Shown: positions 40,211-49,739 of the stretch, piece by piece
Layout: each line of letters begins with the position of its first letter
Numbering within the stretch: the stretch's first letter is position 1
Notes under the pieces: generated by a model
The model's database searches: none
The model's input: the letters and a program-made list of their open reading frames with translations, nothing else
What the model was told of the DNA's origin: nothing
Translations under genes and position numbers: made by a program
NCBI GenBank assembly: GCA_963789535.1
Contig: CAWBKU010000003.1
Coordinates: 1-64,000, forward strand
Origin: CAVXHQ01 sp963789535
Lineage (GTDB): Bacteria > Pseudomonadota > Alphaproteobacteria > Rhodobacterales > Rhodobacteraceae
DNA: 64,000 bases
Direction: 5' to 3'

Positions 40211-40646
40211 TGCGCGGACCGGGTGACGGTGCGTAACCGGTCCGGCGAACTTTGCCATTGTAACGTCTCGGCAACGTCCCTTATGTAGAAAGACGGGGCA
40301 AGCGCGCCCGATGGTGCCGCGCGCCCCGCGTTGGGATTTCTGCCTCCCGCAATCCGCCGAACGCTTCGTATCGGCTTGCAGGTGCAGACTTTTTTGACCC
40401 GCGAGGGTCGATGACATAGCTCCGGGCTGTCGCCGAACGGCGACCTCGCGCCCGGGTCTTGAACGGATGGCCGGACGACCGGTCGTCGGAGCAGAACCGC
40501 GATGCAAGGCGCGCGATCGACAGGCAACGATGCGGAGGCCCCGAGGGGCCCGGCGTCGCGCCGCGCGCCCATCGCCTCAATCGGACACGCCTGCCTCGAT
40601 GCCGCACCCCCCGGGGTGCGCGTCAGGCCGCGTGCATATGGACAAC
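40211..40646 (+). promoter_or_regulatory. Long 5' leader of rne with hairpins
   Basis: About 435 bases separate the upstream gene from rne. A possible promoter is TTGTAA (40259-40264), 17 bases, TATGTA (40282-40287). Downstream are hairpins GACCC-GCGA-GGGTC (about 40396-40409) and GTCGCCG-AA-CGGCGAC (about 40427-40442), the first preceded by TTTTTT. RNase E genes are often autoregulated through their leader, so this may be a cleavage or binding region. No gene is apparent in it; open frames here are probably fortuitous. Confidence 0.45.
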
Positions 40647-43442
40647 ATGGCCAAGAAAATGCTTATCGATGCCACCCACGCAGAGGAAACTCGCGTCGTG
40701 GTGGTGGACGGAAACAAGGTCGAGGAATTCGACTTTGAATCCGCAGCCCGGCGGCAACTCGCCGGCAACATCTATCTCGCCAAGGTAACGCGGGTCGAGC
40801 CGTCGCTTCAGGCGGCGTTCATAGACTATGGCGGCAACCGGCACGGGTTCCTCGCCTTCGCCGAGATTCATCCCGACTACTATCAGATCCCCGTCGCCGA
40901 CCGCGAGGCGCTGCTCGCCGAGGAAATGGCCGACGCACAGGCCGAGGGCGACGACGAGATCGACCGCGACGAGCGGCGCAGCGGCGGCAACGGCGGCAGC
41001 AGCCGGGGCGGGCGTTCGCGCTCTCGCAGCCGGTCGCAGGCAGCGCGCAGGACGTCCGATCCCGTGGCAAGGCAGGAGACGTCCGGCCTCGACGTGATCG
41101 ACCTCGGCGAGGACGACGACGCCGACCGGGACGATCTGGTCGCGATGGACGGTGGCACCGCCGCCGCCGTCGAGGCGAAGGACGAGGCGCCCGATACCGC
41201 CGCCGAAGAGAAGCCGGCGCCCCGCCGCCGTACCCGCAGCCGTGGCCGCAAACCCGCCGAGACCGACGCCCCCGCCGAAAACGATGGCGACAAGGAGAGC
41301 GACGACCTCGAGATCGTCGACAAGGACACCACCATCGAGACGGTCGCCAACGAGGACGACACCGACGACGTCCGCCCGGTCCGCAAACCCCGGGCGCGGC
41401 GCTACAAGATCCAGGAGGTCGTGAAGGTCCGCCAGATCATGCTGGTGCAGGTCGTCAAGGAAGAGCGTGGCAACAAGGGGGCCGCACTCACCACCTATCT
41501 CTCGCTCGCCGGTCGCTATTGCGTCCTGATGCCCAATACCGCGCGCGGCGGCGGCATCAGCCGCAAGATCACCAACCTCGTCGACCGCAAGAAGCTCAAG
41601 GAAATCGCCAACGAGATCGAGGTGCCGCGCGGCGCGGGCCTCATCATCCGGACCGCCGGATCGCAGCGCACCCGCGCCGAGATCAAGCGCGACTACGAAT
41701 ACCTGCAACGCCTGTGGGAGCAGATCCGCGAACTGACGCTCAAGAGCATCGCCCCCGCGAAGATCTACGAGGAGGGCGACCTCATCAAGCGGTCGATCCG
41801 TGATCTCTATTCCAAGGACATCGACGAGGTTCTGGTCGAGGGCGCCGAAGGCTACAAGGTGGCCAAGGACTTCATGAAGATGATCATGCCGTCCCACGCC
41901 AAGAACGTGAAACTGCACACCGAGGGTCTGCCGCTGTTCGCGCGCCATCAGGTCGAGGGCTACCTCGCCGCGATGTTCAACCCGACGGTGCAACTGCCGT
42001 CGGGCGGCTATATCGTGATCGGCATCACCGAGGCGCTGGTCGCCATCGACGTGAACTCGGGCCGCGCGACGAAAGAGGGCTCGATCGAGCAGACCGCGCT
42101 GAAGACCAACCTCGAGGCCAGCGACGAGGTGGCGCGCCAGTTGCGCCTGCGCGACCTCGCGGGTCTGATCGTCATCGACTACATCGACATGGACGAGCGC
42201 AAGAACAACGCCGCCGTCGAAAAGCGGTTCAAGGACGCGCTCAAGGACGACCGGGCGCGCATTCAGGTTGGCCGGATTTCCGGCTTCGGACTGCTCGAGA
42301 TGTCGCGCCAGCGCCTGCGCCCCGGCATGCTCGAGGCGACGACGCAGCCCTGCGTCCATTGCCACGGCACGGGTCTCTTGCGCTCGGACGACAACGTCTC
42401 GCTCGGCATCCTGCGCCAGCTCGAGGAAGAGGGCGTGCGCGCGCGCTCGAAGGAAGTGCTCTTGCGGGTGCCGTTCGGCATCATGAACTTCCTCGTCAAC
42501 CAGAAGCGCGAGATGATCGCCCAGATCGAGATGCGCTATGGCATGGCGGTCCGGATCGAGGGGGATCCCACGCTGGTCTCGCCCGATTTCGCCATCGAGA
42601 AGTTCAAGACGGCGACGCGCGTGGTGCCCGATGCGGCGGCTTTCGTCTCGGCCAATGCGGCGTTGATGGCGGATGTCGAGGACGAGGACGACGAGATCGT
42701 CGAGGAGATGGACGAGGACGATGTCCCCGAGGCGGCGGTCGCGGCCCCCGCCCCGCGCGAGGCGGCACCTGCCGACGAGGGCGGAGAGGGCGGCGAGGAC
42801 CGACCCAAGAAGAAGCGGCGCAGGCGTCGTCGGCGCAGGGGGGCAGGCGGCGAGAACGGTGCCGAGGGTCAGAACGATGACGACAACGACAACGGCACCG
42901 ACGACGAGAGCGACGAGCCTGCCGAAGGTGCCGAGGCGCAGGTCGTCGATGTCGACGCGAAGCCCCGGCGCACCCGCTCGCGCAGCCGCAAGCCCGCCGC
43001 GGACGTAGAGGACACGCCGGTGGCTGCGGCAGAGGCGACGGTCGAGACGACCGAGGCCGAAACCGAGGCAGAGGCCGCACCGAAGCCCCGTCGCCGAAGC
43101 CGGGCACGCAAGCCCGCCGCCGAGACCGCGGCCGAACCGCAAGAGGCCGGGGCGACTACTGCGCCCGCCGAAGAGGGCACCGAAGAGGCCGCTCCCAAGC
43201 CCAAGCGCCGCAGCCGGGCGAAGAAGCCTGCTGTGGAAACCATGCCCGTAACCGCGCCGGAAGCCGTAGAGGCAGCAGCCCCCGAGGAGGCCGCGCCCGT
43301 CCCCGAAACCGCACCCGCGCGCGCGCCCGAGACCAAGGCGATGCCTGTCGAACCCGCAAACGCCGAAGAAGTCGCAGCTGAAGAGCCGCCCCAGACCGAT
43401 GCCCCGAAGCGCCGAGGCTGGTGGTCGCTCGGCCGGTCCTAG
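40647..43442 (+). CDS. rne: Ribonuclease E
   Basis: Encodes 931 aa from MAKKMLIDATH; an ATG nine bases earlier (MDN) is also possible. The S1 domain is split, as in alphaproteobacteria, by about 165 residues of acidic and Arg/Ser-rich sequence (from about 95 to 255). The 5'-sensor/DNase I-like catalytic part follows, with metal ligands in LVAIDVNSGRAT and VIDYIDMDERKN and the Zn-link in CVHCHGTGL. The 300-residue C-terminal tail has repeated basic blocks such as PRRRSRARKPAAE and acidic stretches: a disordered scaffold for RNA and degradosome partners. It ends GWWSLGRS. Confidence 0.93.
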   Translation: MAKKMLIDATHAEETRVVVVDGNKVEEFDFESAARRQLAGNIYLAKVTRVEPSLQAAFIDYGGNRHGFLAFAEIHPDYYQIPVADREALLAEEMADAQAEGDDEIDRDERRSGGNGGSSRGGRSRSRSRSQAARRTSDPVARQETSGLDVIDLGEDDDADRDDLVAMDGGTAAAVEAKDEAPDTAAEEKPAPRRRTRSRGRKPAETDAPAENDGDKESDDLEIVDKDTTIETVANEDDTDDVRPVRKPRARRYKIQEVVKVRQIMLVQVVKEERGNKGAALTTYLSLAGRYCVLMPNTARGGGISRKITNLVDRKKLKEIANEIEVPRGAGLIIRTAGSQRTRAEIKRDYEYLQRLWEQIRELTLKSIAPAKIYEEGDLIKRSIRDLYSKDIDEVLVEGAEGYKVAKDFMKMIMPSHAKNVKLHTEGLPLFARHQVEGYLAAMFNPTVQLPSGGYIVIGITEALVAIDVNSGRATKEGSIEQTALKTNLEASDEVARQLRLRDLAGLIVIDYIDMDERKNNAAVEKRFKDALKDDRARIQVGRISGFGLLEMSRQRLRPGMLEATTQPCVHCHGTGLLRSDDNVSLGILRQLEEEGVRARSKEVLLRVPFGIMNFLVNQKREMIAQIEMRYGMAVRIEGDPTLVSPDFAIEKFKTATRVVPDAAAFVSANAALMADVEDEDDEIVEEMDEDDVPEAAVAAPAPREAAPADEGGEGGEDRPKKKRRRRRRRRGAGGENGAEGQNDDDNDNGTDDESDEPAEGAEAQVVDVDAKPRRTRSRSRKPAADVEDTPVAAAEATVETTEAETEAEAAPKPRRRSRARKPAAETAAEPQEAGATTAPAEEGTEEAAPKPKRRSRAKKPAVETMPVTAPEAVEAAAPEEAAPVPETAPARAPETKAMPVEPANAEEVAAEEPPQTDAPKRRGWWSLGRS

Positions 43443-43463
43443 GCCCGGACGTCACAAGAAACG

Positions 43464-43492
43464 CAAAGGGCCGCAGGCGATGCGGCCCTTTG
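43464..43492. terminator. Bidirectional terminator rne / tusA
   Basis: Perfect 12-bp arms CAAAGGGCCGCA / TGCGGCCCTTTG with a 5-base loop, between two convergent genes. The A- and T-rich arm ends give short U tracts in both directions. Confidence 0.85.
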
Positions 43493-43505
43493 CCGTTTCA
43501 CCCCT

Positions 43506-43727
43506 TCAGCCGCGCCGGATGACGTAGATCGGACCCTCCCGCACCGCGACGAGGTCGTGACCCGCCTCGGCGCAGAAGTGCGGCATGTCGACCGCGGCCA
43601 TCGGATCGTCGGCGGCAATTTCCAGCACATCGCCCGGCGCCATCGCCAGCAGCGCTTTGCGCGCCCGCAACACGGGCAATGGGCACAAAAGGCCCCGCGC
43701 GTCGATGCGGCGGACCTTGCCGCTCAT
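43506..43727 (-). CDS. TusA-family sulfurtransferase
   Basis: Encodes 73 aa. TusA proteins relay persulfide sulfur, for example to tRNA thiolation or molybdenum cofactor. The conserved cysteine is in DARGLLCPLPVLRARKAL (CPxP). The second half (GDVLEIAADDPMAAVDMPHF) is typical. Its ATG overlaps the stop of the upstream cupin gene (ATGA), so it is the last gene of an eno-cupin-tusA run. Confidence 0.9.
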   Translation of the reverse strand: MSGKVRRIDARGLLCPLPVLRARKALLAMAPGDVLEIAADDPMAAVDMPHFCAEAGHDLVAVREGPIYVIRRG

Positions 43728-44146
43728 CCGCGCGGAATGTCGAAACCGGGGGGTGCCAGCTCGAACCCCTCGAACCGGAACCCGGGCGAGACGGTGCAAC
43801 TGACCAGCGTCCAGTCGCCGGTCGAGTGGGCGGCCTGCCAATGACCGGTTTCCACGATCATCTGCGGCGCTTGCCCGACTGCGAGGTCGGGGCCGAGCAC
43901 CGCATCGGTCGCAGGCCCCGCGTCCGTCGCGGCCCGCGACAGGATCAGCGGTGCGCCTGCGTGCCAGAACCAGATTTCGGTCGCATCGACCCGGTGCCAG
44001 TGCGACGCCTCGCCGGCTTTCAGCAGGAAATGGATGCAGGTGCCGATCGGGCGGCCTTCGTTCTCCGCCACCCAGCTCTGCCGATACCAGCCCCCCTCGG
44101 GGTGAGGGGCGAGGTTCAGGTGGGCGATGATCTCGTCGGCGGTCAT
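43724..44146 (-). CDS. DUF985 cupin protein
   Basis: Encodes 140 aa. Cupin of the DUF985 family: LNLAPHPEGGWYRQSW, IHFLLKAGEASHWHRVDATE (metal-ligand-like His pair) and ETGHWQAAHSTGDWTLVSCTV. The function of the family is not settled; a sugar or nucleotide-sugar binding role has been proposed for relatives. It overlaps eno upstream and tusA downstream by 4 bases each, so translation is coupled in a three-gene unit. Confidence 0.85.
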   Translation of the reverse strand: MTADEIIAHLNLAPHPEGGWYRQSWVAENEGRPIGTCIHFLLKAGEASHWHRVDATEIWFWHAGAPLILSRAATDAGPATDAVLGPDLAVGQAPQMIVETGHWQAAHSTGDWTLVSCTVSPGFRFEGFELAPPGFDIPRG

Positions 44147-45420
44147 GCGCGCAGGATGCTGCGCCCCGCATAGACCGCCGCCTCACCCAGCATTTCCTCG
44201 ATCCGGATCAACTGGTTGTATTTCGCGAGCCGGTCGGACCGTGCGAGCGAGCCCGTCTTGATCTGGCCGCAGTTGGTGGCCACGGCGAGGTCGGCGATGG
44301 TCGCGTCCTCGGTCTCGCCGGACCGGTGCGACATCACGCAGGTATAGCGCGCGCGGTGCGCCATATCGACGGCGGCCAGCGTCTCGGTCAGGGTGCCGAT
44401 CTGGTTGACCTTGACCAGCAGCGAATTCGCGGTGCCGCTGTCGATGCCCATCTTGAGTCGCGCGGGGTTGGTCACGAAGAGGTCGTCGCCCACGAGTTGC
44501 ACCTTGTCGCCCAGCGCCTGCGTCAGCGCCTTCCAGCCGTCCCAGTCGTCCTCGGACATGCCGTCCTCGATCGACAGGATTGGATAGTCGGCAACGAGTG
44601 CGGCGAGATAGGCGACGTTCTCGTCCGAGGTGAAGGATTTTCCCTCGCCCTTCATCTCGTATTTGCCACCCTTGTAATATTCCGTCGCGGCGCAATCCAT
44701 CGCGAGGTAGATGTCCTTGCCCGGCGTGTAGCCCGCCTTTTCCACCGATTTCAGGATGAAATCGAGGGCCGCGCGCGCCGACGAGATGTCTGGCGCGAAC
44801 CCTCCCTCGTCGCCGATGCCGGTCGAGAGGCCGGCCGCGGAGAGTTCGGATTTCAGGGTGTGAAACACCTCCGAGCCCATGCGCACGGCCTCGGCAATCG
44901 TGGCCGCACTGACCGGCATGATCATGAATTCCTGAATGTCGATCGGGTTGTCGGCATGTTCGCCGCCGTTGATGATGTTCATCATCGGCACCGGCAGGAC
45001 GCGCGCCGACGTGCCCCCGACATAGCGGTAGAGCGGTTGCGCCGTATAATCCGCCGCCGCCTTGGCCACGGCGAGGCTCACGCCGAGGATCGCGTTGGCG
45101 CCCAGCCGCCCCTTGTTGGCGGTGCCGTCGAGTTCGATCATCGCGTGGTCGATGTCGACCTGATCGGTTGCCTCCATCCCCAACAGCGCCTCGGCCAGCT
45201 CGCCGTTCACCGCCGCCACCGCCTCGAGGACGCCCTTGCCCTTGTAGCGCGCCGTGTCGCCGTCGCGCTTTTCCACCGCCTCGTGGACGCCGGTCGAGGC
45301 CCCCGAAGGCACCGCCGCGCGGCCCATGGTCCCGTCCTCGAGCGTCACGTCGACCTCGACCGTCGGGTTGCCCCGGCTGTCGAGGATTTCGCGGGCGTGG
45401 ATGTCGATGATCGTGCTCAT
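44143..45420 (-). CDS. eno: Enolase
   Basis: Encodes 425 aa. Converts 2-phosphoglycerate to phosphoenolpyruvate and is a common degradosome partner. IIDIHAREILDSRGNPTVEV, GAVPSGASTGVHEA-like AAVPSGASTGVHEAVEKRDG, the metal ligands in AMDCAATEYY, SIEDGMSEDDWDGW and VGDDLFVTNPARL, and the Lys in LLVKVNQIGTLTE and MSHRSGETED are all visible. The start has AAAGGACCG upstream. It lies close to rne but on the opposite strand. Confidence 0.97.
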   Translation of the reverse strand: MSTIIDIHAREILDSRGNPTVEVDVTLEDGTMGRAAVPSGASTGVHEAVEKRDGDTARYKGKGVLEAVAAVNGELAEALLGMEATDQVDIDHAMIELDGTANKGRLGANAILGVSLAVAKAAADYTAQPLYRYVGGTSARVLPVPMMNIINGGEHADNPIDIQEFMIMPVSAATIAEAVRMGSEVFHTLKSELSAAGLSTGIGDEGGFAPDISSARAALDFILKSVEKAGYTPGKDIYLAMDCAATEYYKGGKYEMKGEGKSFTSDENVAYLAALVADYPILSIEDGMSEDDWDGWKALTQALGDKVQLVGDDLFVTNPARLKMGIDSGTANSLLVKVNQIGTLTETLAAVDMAHRARYTCVMSHRSGETEDATIADLAVATNCGQIKTGSLARSDRLAKYNQLIRIEEMLGEAAVYAGRSILRA

Positions 45421-45455
45421 GGGAACGGTCCTTTGGCTGGAATGGCTCGGCCCCG

Positions 45456-46394
45456 CTATAGCCCCTGCTTGCCGGGGAGGGAAGCGCGGGCCAGCGTCCG
45501 GCGCAGGCGCGTTTCGCGCAACAGGGTGTAGAGGCCCGAGCCCACGACGATGGCGCAGCCGACAAGCGTGAGGCTGTCGGGCCGTTCGCCGAGGACTGCG
45601 CTGGCGAGGATCAGGGCAAACACGATCCGGCTGTAGCGGAACGGGGCGACGGCGGCGACGTCGCCGGTGCGCGTGGCCGCGATCACGGCGAGATAGGCGA
45701 TGATGCCCATGCCGATGCAGAACCCGAGCCAGAGGGCCTCGCCATCGTCGAGACCGACGTTCGGGGTGGCGCGCAGCGCCGTCAGGACGAGGCCGACCGG
45801 CACCATCGCGAAGAAGGCCGAGACCGAAAGCTGCACCGAGGTGGCGCTGCGCGGCACGAACCGGGTCAGGACATCGCGTGCGGCAAGGCCGACGACGCCC
45901 TGCACCGCAAAGAGCGAGGCGGGGCTGAACCCTTCCATACCGGGGCGCAGGATCACCAGCACACCGGCGAGGCCGACCGCGATGGCCGTCCAGCGGCGCC
46001 AGCCCACCGTCTCGCCGAGAAAAAGCGCCGCGCCCAGCGTCACGACAAGGGGGACCGCCTGAAGGATCGACGTTGCCGACGACAGCGGCGTCAGCGCCAG
46101 TGCGGTGATGAAGCCGATCGAGCCGAACGCCTCGCAGGCGGTGCGCGCGAGGACCGCGGGGTGGCGCAGTTCGGGTCCGAGCAGGCGGTCGCCCCGCACG
46201 CAGGCGAGGCCGACGAAGCCGATCCCGCCGCCGAGGCCCAGCATCCAGATGATCTGACCGGTGGGCACGGTGACGCTCAATTGTTTGATGAGAAGATCCT
46301 CGACCGCAAAGAGGGCCATGGCGAGCACCATGTAGAGGCTGCCGCGCAGGTTCAGCGACATCGTCGGCGCAGGATCATCGGAGGTCGTGACCAT
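45456..46394 (-). CDS. EamA/DMT-superfamily permease
   Basis: Encodes 312 aa with about ten hydrophobic helices in two EamA repeats (MVLAMALFAVEDLLIKQLSV; VGLAGVLVILRPGMEG; FALILASAVLGERPDSLTL). The substrate cannot be read from sequence; family members export amino acids, nucleosides or drugs. Its ATG starts directly after the fur stop (no gap), suggesting co-transcription, which could mean iron-responsive expression. Confidence 0.88.
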   Translation of the reverse strand: MVTTSDDPAPTMSLNLRGSLYMVLAMALFAVEDLLIKQLSVTVPTGQIIWMLGLGGGIGFVGLACVRGDRLLGPELRHPAVLARTACEAFGSIGFITALALTPLSSATSILQAVPLVVTLGAALFLGETVGWRRWTAIAVGLAGVLVILRPGMEGFSPASLFAVQGVVGLAARDVLTRFVPRSATSVQLSVSAFFAMVPVGLVLTALRATPNVGLDDGEALWLGFCIGMGIIAYLAVIAATRTGDVAAVAPFRYSRIVFALILASAVLGERPDSLTLVGCAIVVGSGLYTLLRETRLRRTLARASLPGKQGL

Positions 46395-46805
46395 TCAGCG
46401 TTTCACCGGCACGCCATAGAGTTCGAGCCGGTGCCCCATCAGGCGATAGCCGAGGCGCGCGGCGATCCGCTCCTGCAAGGCCTCGATCTCGGGGTCGACG
46501 AACTCGAACACTTCGCCCGAATTCATGTCGATGAGGTGGTCGTGATGCTCGCCCCCTGCCGTCTCGTACCGGGCGCGACCGTCGCCGAATTCGTGTTTCT
46601 CGAGGATGCCGCTTTCCTCGAAGAGCTTGACGGTGCGGTAGACCGTGGCGATCGAGATGCGCGGATCGACGGCGGCGGCCCGGCGGTGCAGTTCCTCGAC
46701 GTCCGGATGGTCGCCCGCCGCCTCGAGGACGGTGGCGATGGTCCGGCGCTGATCCGTCAGGCGCAGGCCGTGCGCTTCGCAGCGTTGCAGGATGGTCGTC
46801 GTCAT
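46395..46805 (-). CDS. fur: Fur-family metalloregulator
   Basis: Encodes 136 aa. The winged helix has LTDQRRTIATVLEAAGDHPD and ISIATVYRTVKLFEESGIL. The metal-binding HHDH appears in AGGEHHDHLIDMNSGEVFEF. There is no C-terminal CxxC pair, which fits alphaproteobacterial Fur/Mur rather than gamma-type Fur; whether it senses iron or manganese is not decided by sequence. Start chosen at MTTTILQRCEAHG, the family-standard N-terminus. It lies directly before the EamA permease. Confidence 0.88.
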   Translation of the reverse strand: MTTTILQRCEAHGLRLTDQRRTIATVLEAAGDHPDVEELHRRAAAVDPRISIATVYRTVKLFEESGILEKHEFGDGRARYETAGGEHHDHLIDMNSGEVFEFVDPEIEALQERIAARLGYRLMGHRLELYGVPVKR

Positions 46806-47086
46806 GGGCGGCTCGCGGTGCGCATCGGGCAGGTCCGGTCTTGGTAGCGTCAGGCGTGCCGGGATGCCAGCACGCAAGACGGACGGGCCGGGCAGGCCGT
46901 GAGGGATCATCGGTTGCGGGCACGCACGCGCCCACCCTGCGGCTCACACCGTTTGGCGGCTGCCCCGATCGCGGCGGCGGTGGCGCTGCCGGTCGGTGGG
47001 GTGATCCGGGTGGTGTTGGCGATGGTTTTCTGACGTGCAGGCGCCGGGGTGACGCCCGGCCTGCAGGTGCGTCGGGCCTGCTCGAA
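46806..47086. other. Intergenic region fur / tyrS
   Basis: About 280 bases between two minus-strand genes, with no gene I can support. It contains several GC-rich inverted repeats around 47040-47075 and must hold the fur promoter. Confidence 0.5.
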
Positions 47087-47105
47087 GATGGGGTGCAACC
47101 CCATC
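47087..47105 (-). terminator. Hairpin directly after tyrS stop
   Basis: GATGGGGT-GCA-ACCCCATC, perfect 8-bp arms, begins one base after the tyrS stop on the minus strand and is followed by a short TTC. Probably a terminator, although without a full U-run. Confidence 0.55.
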
Positions 47106-48359
47106 CTACGGCGCGACGTGCACCATCGCATGGCGCTTGCGTCCGGCGCTGAGCTTTACCGGTTCGGCGAGCGCTGCCGCGTCGAGCATCAGCCCCGCAT
47201 CCTCGAGGGCCGCATCGTTCAGCCGCGCACCACCCCCCTCGATCAGCCGCTTGGCCTCCTTGCCCGAGGCGGCGAGGCCGGTGCGGACGATGAGTTGCAC
47301 CACCGAAATGCCGCCCGCCACCTCGGCGGCGCTCAGCATCAGCGTCGGCAGCGCCTCACCCGTGCCGCCCTGCTCGAAGACCTCGCGCGCCGTCGCCTCG
47401 GCCTCGGCCGCCGCCTCGGGCCCGTGCAGGATCGTGGTCACGGCATTTGCCAGCACGATCTTGGCCGCGTTGATCTCGGACCCGCCGAGGGCGCCGAGGC
47501 GATCACATTCGTCCGTCTCGATCTCGGTGAAGAGCTTGGCGAATTTGGCCACATCGGCGTCGTCGACGTTGCGCCACCACTGCCAGAACGCATAGGGCGA
47601 CATCCGGTCGGCGTTCAGCCAGACCGCGCCGTCGACCGATTTGCCCATCTTCTTGCCGTCCGCCCGCGTCACCAGAGGTGTCGTCAGCCCGAACGCCTCG
47701 CGCTGTTCGACCCGGCGGATGAGATCCGTGCCCGAAACGATGTTGCCCCACTGATCCGACCCGCCCATCTGCAACACGCAGCCATAGCGGCGGTTCAACT
47801 CGAGGTAGTCGTAGGCCTGAAGCAGCATGTAGTTGAATTCGATGAAGCTCAGCGATTGTTCGCGGTCGAGGCGGCTCTTGACGCTCTCGAAGGCGAGCAG
47901 GCGGTTCACCGTGAAATGCGGGCCGATGTCGCGCAGGAATTCGATATAGCCGAGCCGGTCGAGCCATTCGGCGTTGTTCACCAGTGGCGAATCCGTCGGC
48001 CCGTCGCCATAGGAAATATAGCGCGAAAAGACCTGCCGGATCGTCGCCGCATTGGCGTCGATCTGGTCGACGGAGAGCATCTTGCGCATCTCGTCCTTGC
48101 CGGACGGATCGCCCACCTTGGTCGTCCCGCCCCCCATGAGGGTGATCGGCCGGTGCCCGGTCTTCTGCATCCAGCGCAACAGCATGATCTGCACGAGGTT
48201 GCCGATATGCAGCGACGACGCGGTCAGGTCGAAGCCGATATAGCCCGTTACGGTGCCGCCCGACATCGCCTCGTCGAGGCCCTGATAGTCGGTGCAATCG
48301 GCGAGGAAGCCGCGCGCCATGATCGTCGCCATGAACTCGGATTTCGGATGATAGGCCAT
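47106..48359 (-). CDS. tyrS: Tyrosyl-tRNA synthetase
   Basis: Encodes 417 aa. Class I synthetase: HIGH-like SSLHIGNLVQ, Tyr/tRNA contacts in NYMLLQAYDYLELN and MGGSDQWGNI, and the KMSKS-like loop DGKKMGKSVDGAVWLN. The C-terminal S4 domain is GLAASGKEAKRLIEGGGARL. Start chosen at MAYHPKSEFMATIMARG. It is divergent from anmK. Confidence 0.95.
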   Translation of the reverse strand: MAYHPKSEFMATIMARGFLADCTDYQGLDEAMSGGTVTGYIGFDLTASSLHIGNLVQIMLLRWMQKTGHRPITLMGGGTTKVGDPSGKDEMRKMLSVDQIDANAATIRQVFSRYISYGDGPTDSPLVNNAEWLDRLGYIEFLRDIGPHFTVNRLLAFESVKSRLDREQSLSFIEFNYMLLQAYDYLELNRRYGCVLQMGGSDQWGNIVSGTDLIRRVEQREAFGLTTPLVTRADGKKMGKSVDGAVWLNADRMSPYAFWQWWRNVDDADVAKFAKLFTEIETDECDRLGALGGSEINAAKIVLANAVTTILHGPEAAAEAEATAREVFEQGGTGEALPTLMLSAAEVAGGISVVQLIVRTGLAASGKEAKRLIEGGGARLNDAALEDAGLMLDAAALAEPVKLSAGRKRHAMVHVAP

Positions 48360-48448
48360 GGGTGCGTCCTGTCTTGCCTTGCCGGGGCGACCGGGCCACG
48401 GTGGCGCGATCACCGACGCTCTATAGGGGCGCGCAGAGAGGGACGCAA

Positions 48449-49591
48449 ATGCCCAGAGAGTGGCGGACAGGCCAGATGCGGCGGGTCTTGGGGGCAATGT
48501 CGGGCACCTCGCTCGACGGGGTCGACGCCGCCGTGATCGAGACCGATGGCGAGTGCATCGGCGCCTTCGGCGAGAGTGCCTATCGGCCCTATTCGGACGC
48601 GGAACGTGCCACCATCCGCGCCGCCCTCGGCCAGTGGGAGGGGCCTGCCGTCGCCGCCGCCGCCGAGGTCGTCGAGACGGCGCATGCGGAATTGCTGTCG
48701 GAGTTCGGTGACGTCGATCTCGTCGGTATCCATGGGCAAACGCTCGCGCACGAGCCGCGCGGGCGCGGCACCTTGCAGGTTCTGGACGGCGCGCTGATGG
48801 CCGAGGTTCTGGGCCGGCCGGTGGTCTGGGATTTTCGCTCGGCGGACGTGCGGATGGGAGGAGAGGGGGCGCCGCTGGCGCCGTTCTATCACTTCGCGCT
48901 GGCGCGGCACATCCGCGCGGAGGCGCCGCTGGCGTTCCTGAACATGGGTGGCGTCGGCAACCTTACCTGGGTCGATCCGTCGGCCCCCGCGCCCGAGACG
49001 CCCGGCGCGCTCCTCGCCTTCGACACGGGCCCCGCGAACGCACCGCTGAACGACCTGATGCAGACGCGGCGGGGTGTGGCGCAGGACGAGGGCGGCGCCT
49101 TGGCGGCCGCCGGTGCGGTCGACGAGGGCATCGTCGCGGCGTTTCTGGAGCATGCCTATTTCTACAAGATGCCGCCCAAATCGCTCGACCGCGATGCCTT
49201 TGGCGGCCTCGCCGCCGCCGTGGCGCCTCTGGCGGATGCCGATGCCGCCGCGACGCTGCTCGGATGTGCCGCCGCCGCCGTCGCGCGGGGGATGGAGCAT
49301 TGCCCGGCCCCGCCCGCGCGCCTGCTGGTGACGGGCGGGGGGCGGCACAACGGGTCGCTGATGGCGATGCTCGGCGCGCGGGTCGCGGCAGAAGTGGCGC
49401 CGGTCGAGAGCGTGGGTCTGGACGGCGACATGCTCGAGGCGCAGGCCTTCGCGTTTCTGGCCGCCCGCGTCGCGCGCGGCCTGCCGACCTCGTGCCCGGG
49501 CACCACCGGGGTCGCCGCTGCGGTCGGCGGCGGCACGTCGAGCATGCCCGACGAGCGGTCCTGCGGCGTGAGATCCGTTACGGCCCTGTAA
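48449..49591 (+). CDS. anmK: Anhydro-N-acetylmuramic acid kinase
   Basis: Encodes 380 aa. Phosphorylates and opens 1,6-anhydro-MurNAc in cell-wall recycling. LGAMSGTSLDGVDAAVIET, VGIHGQTLAHEP, VVWDFRSADVRMGGEGAPLA, LNMGGVGNLTWV, FDTGPANAPLND and LVTGGGRHNGSLM are diagnostic. GAGAGGGA precedes the ATG. Divergent from tyrS with about 90 bases between start codons, a neighbour pair common in Rhodobacterales. Confidence 0.94.
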   Translation: MPREWRTGQMRRVLGAMSGTSLDGVDAAVIETDGECIGAFGESAYRPYSDAERATIRAALGQWEGPAVAAAAEVVETAHAELLSEFGDVDLVGIHGQTLAHEPRGRGTLQVLDGALMAEVLGRPVVWDFRSADVRMGGEGAPLAPFYHFALARHIRAEAPLAFLNMGGVGNLTWVDPSAPAPETPGALLAFDTGPANAPLNDLMQTRRGVAQDEGGALAAAGAVDEGIVAAFLEHAYFYKMPPKSLDRDAFGGLAAAVAPLADADAAATLLGCAAAAVARGMEHCPAPPARLLVTGGGRHNGSLMAMLGARVAAEVAPVESVGLDGDMLEAQAFAFLAARVARGLPTSCPGTTGVAAAVGGGTSSMPDERSCGVRSVTAL

Positions 49592-49739
49592 CGATGGTCG
49601 GCCACATGGTGCCGCAGGACCGTTGCATTTGTGCAATTCCCCGCCAACGTATATCGATCTGTGGGGCCGGGCATAGAAACCAACCGCCGCCGTTACTAGT
49701 TGATCATTCGTTGGCAAAACCAGAACGGAAACGACTCAC

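Noticed and set aside
40467..40646. Upstream extension of RNase E by 60 residues
   Set aside because: The extra sequence is Arg/Pro-rich noise without a ribosome site; the family begins MAKKMLIDATH.
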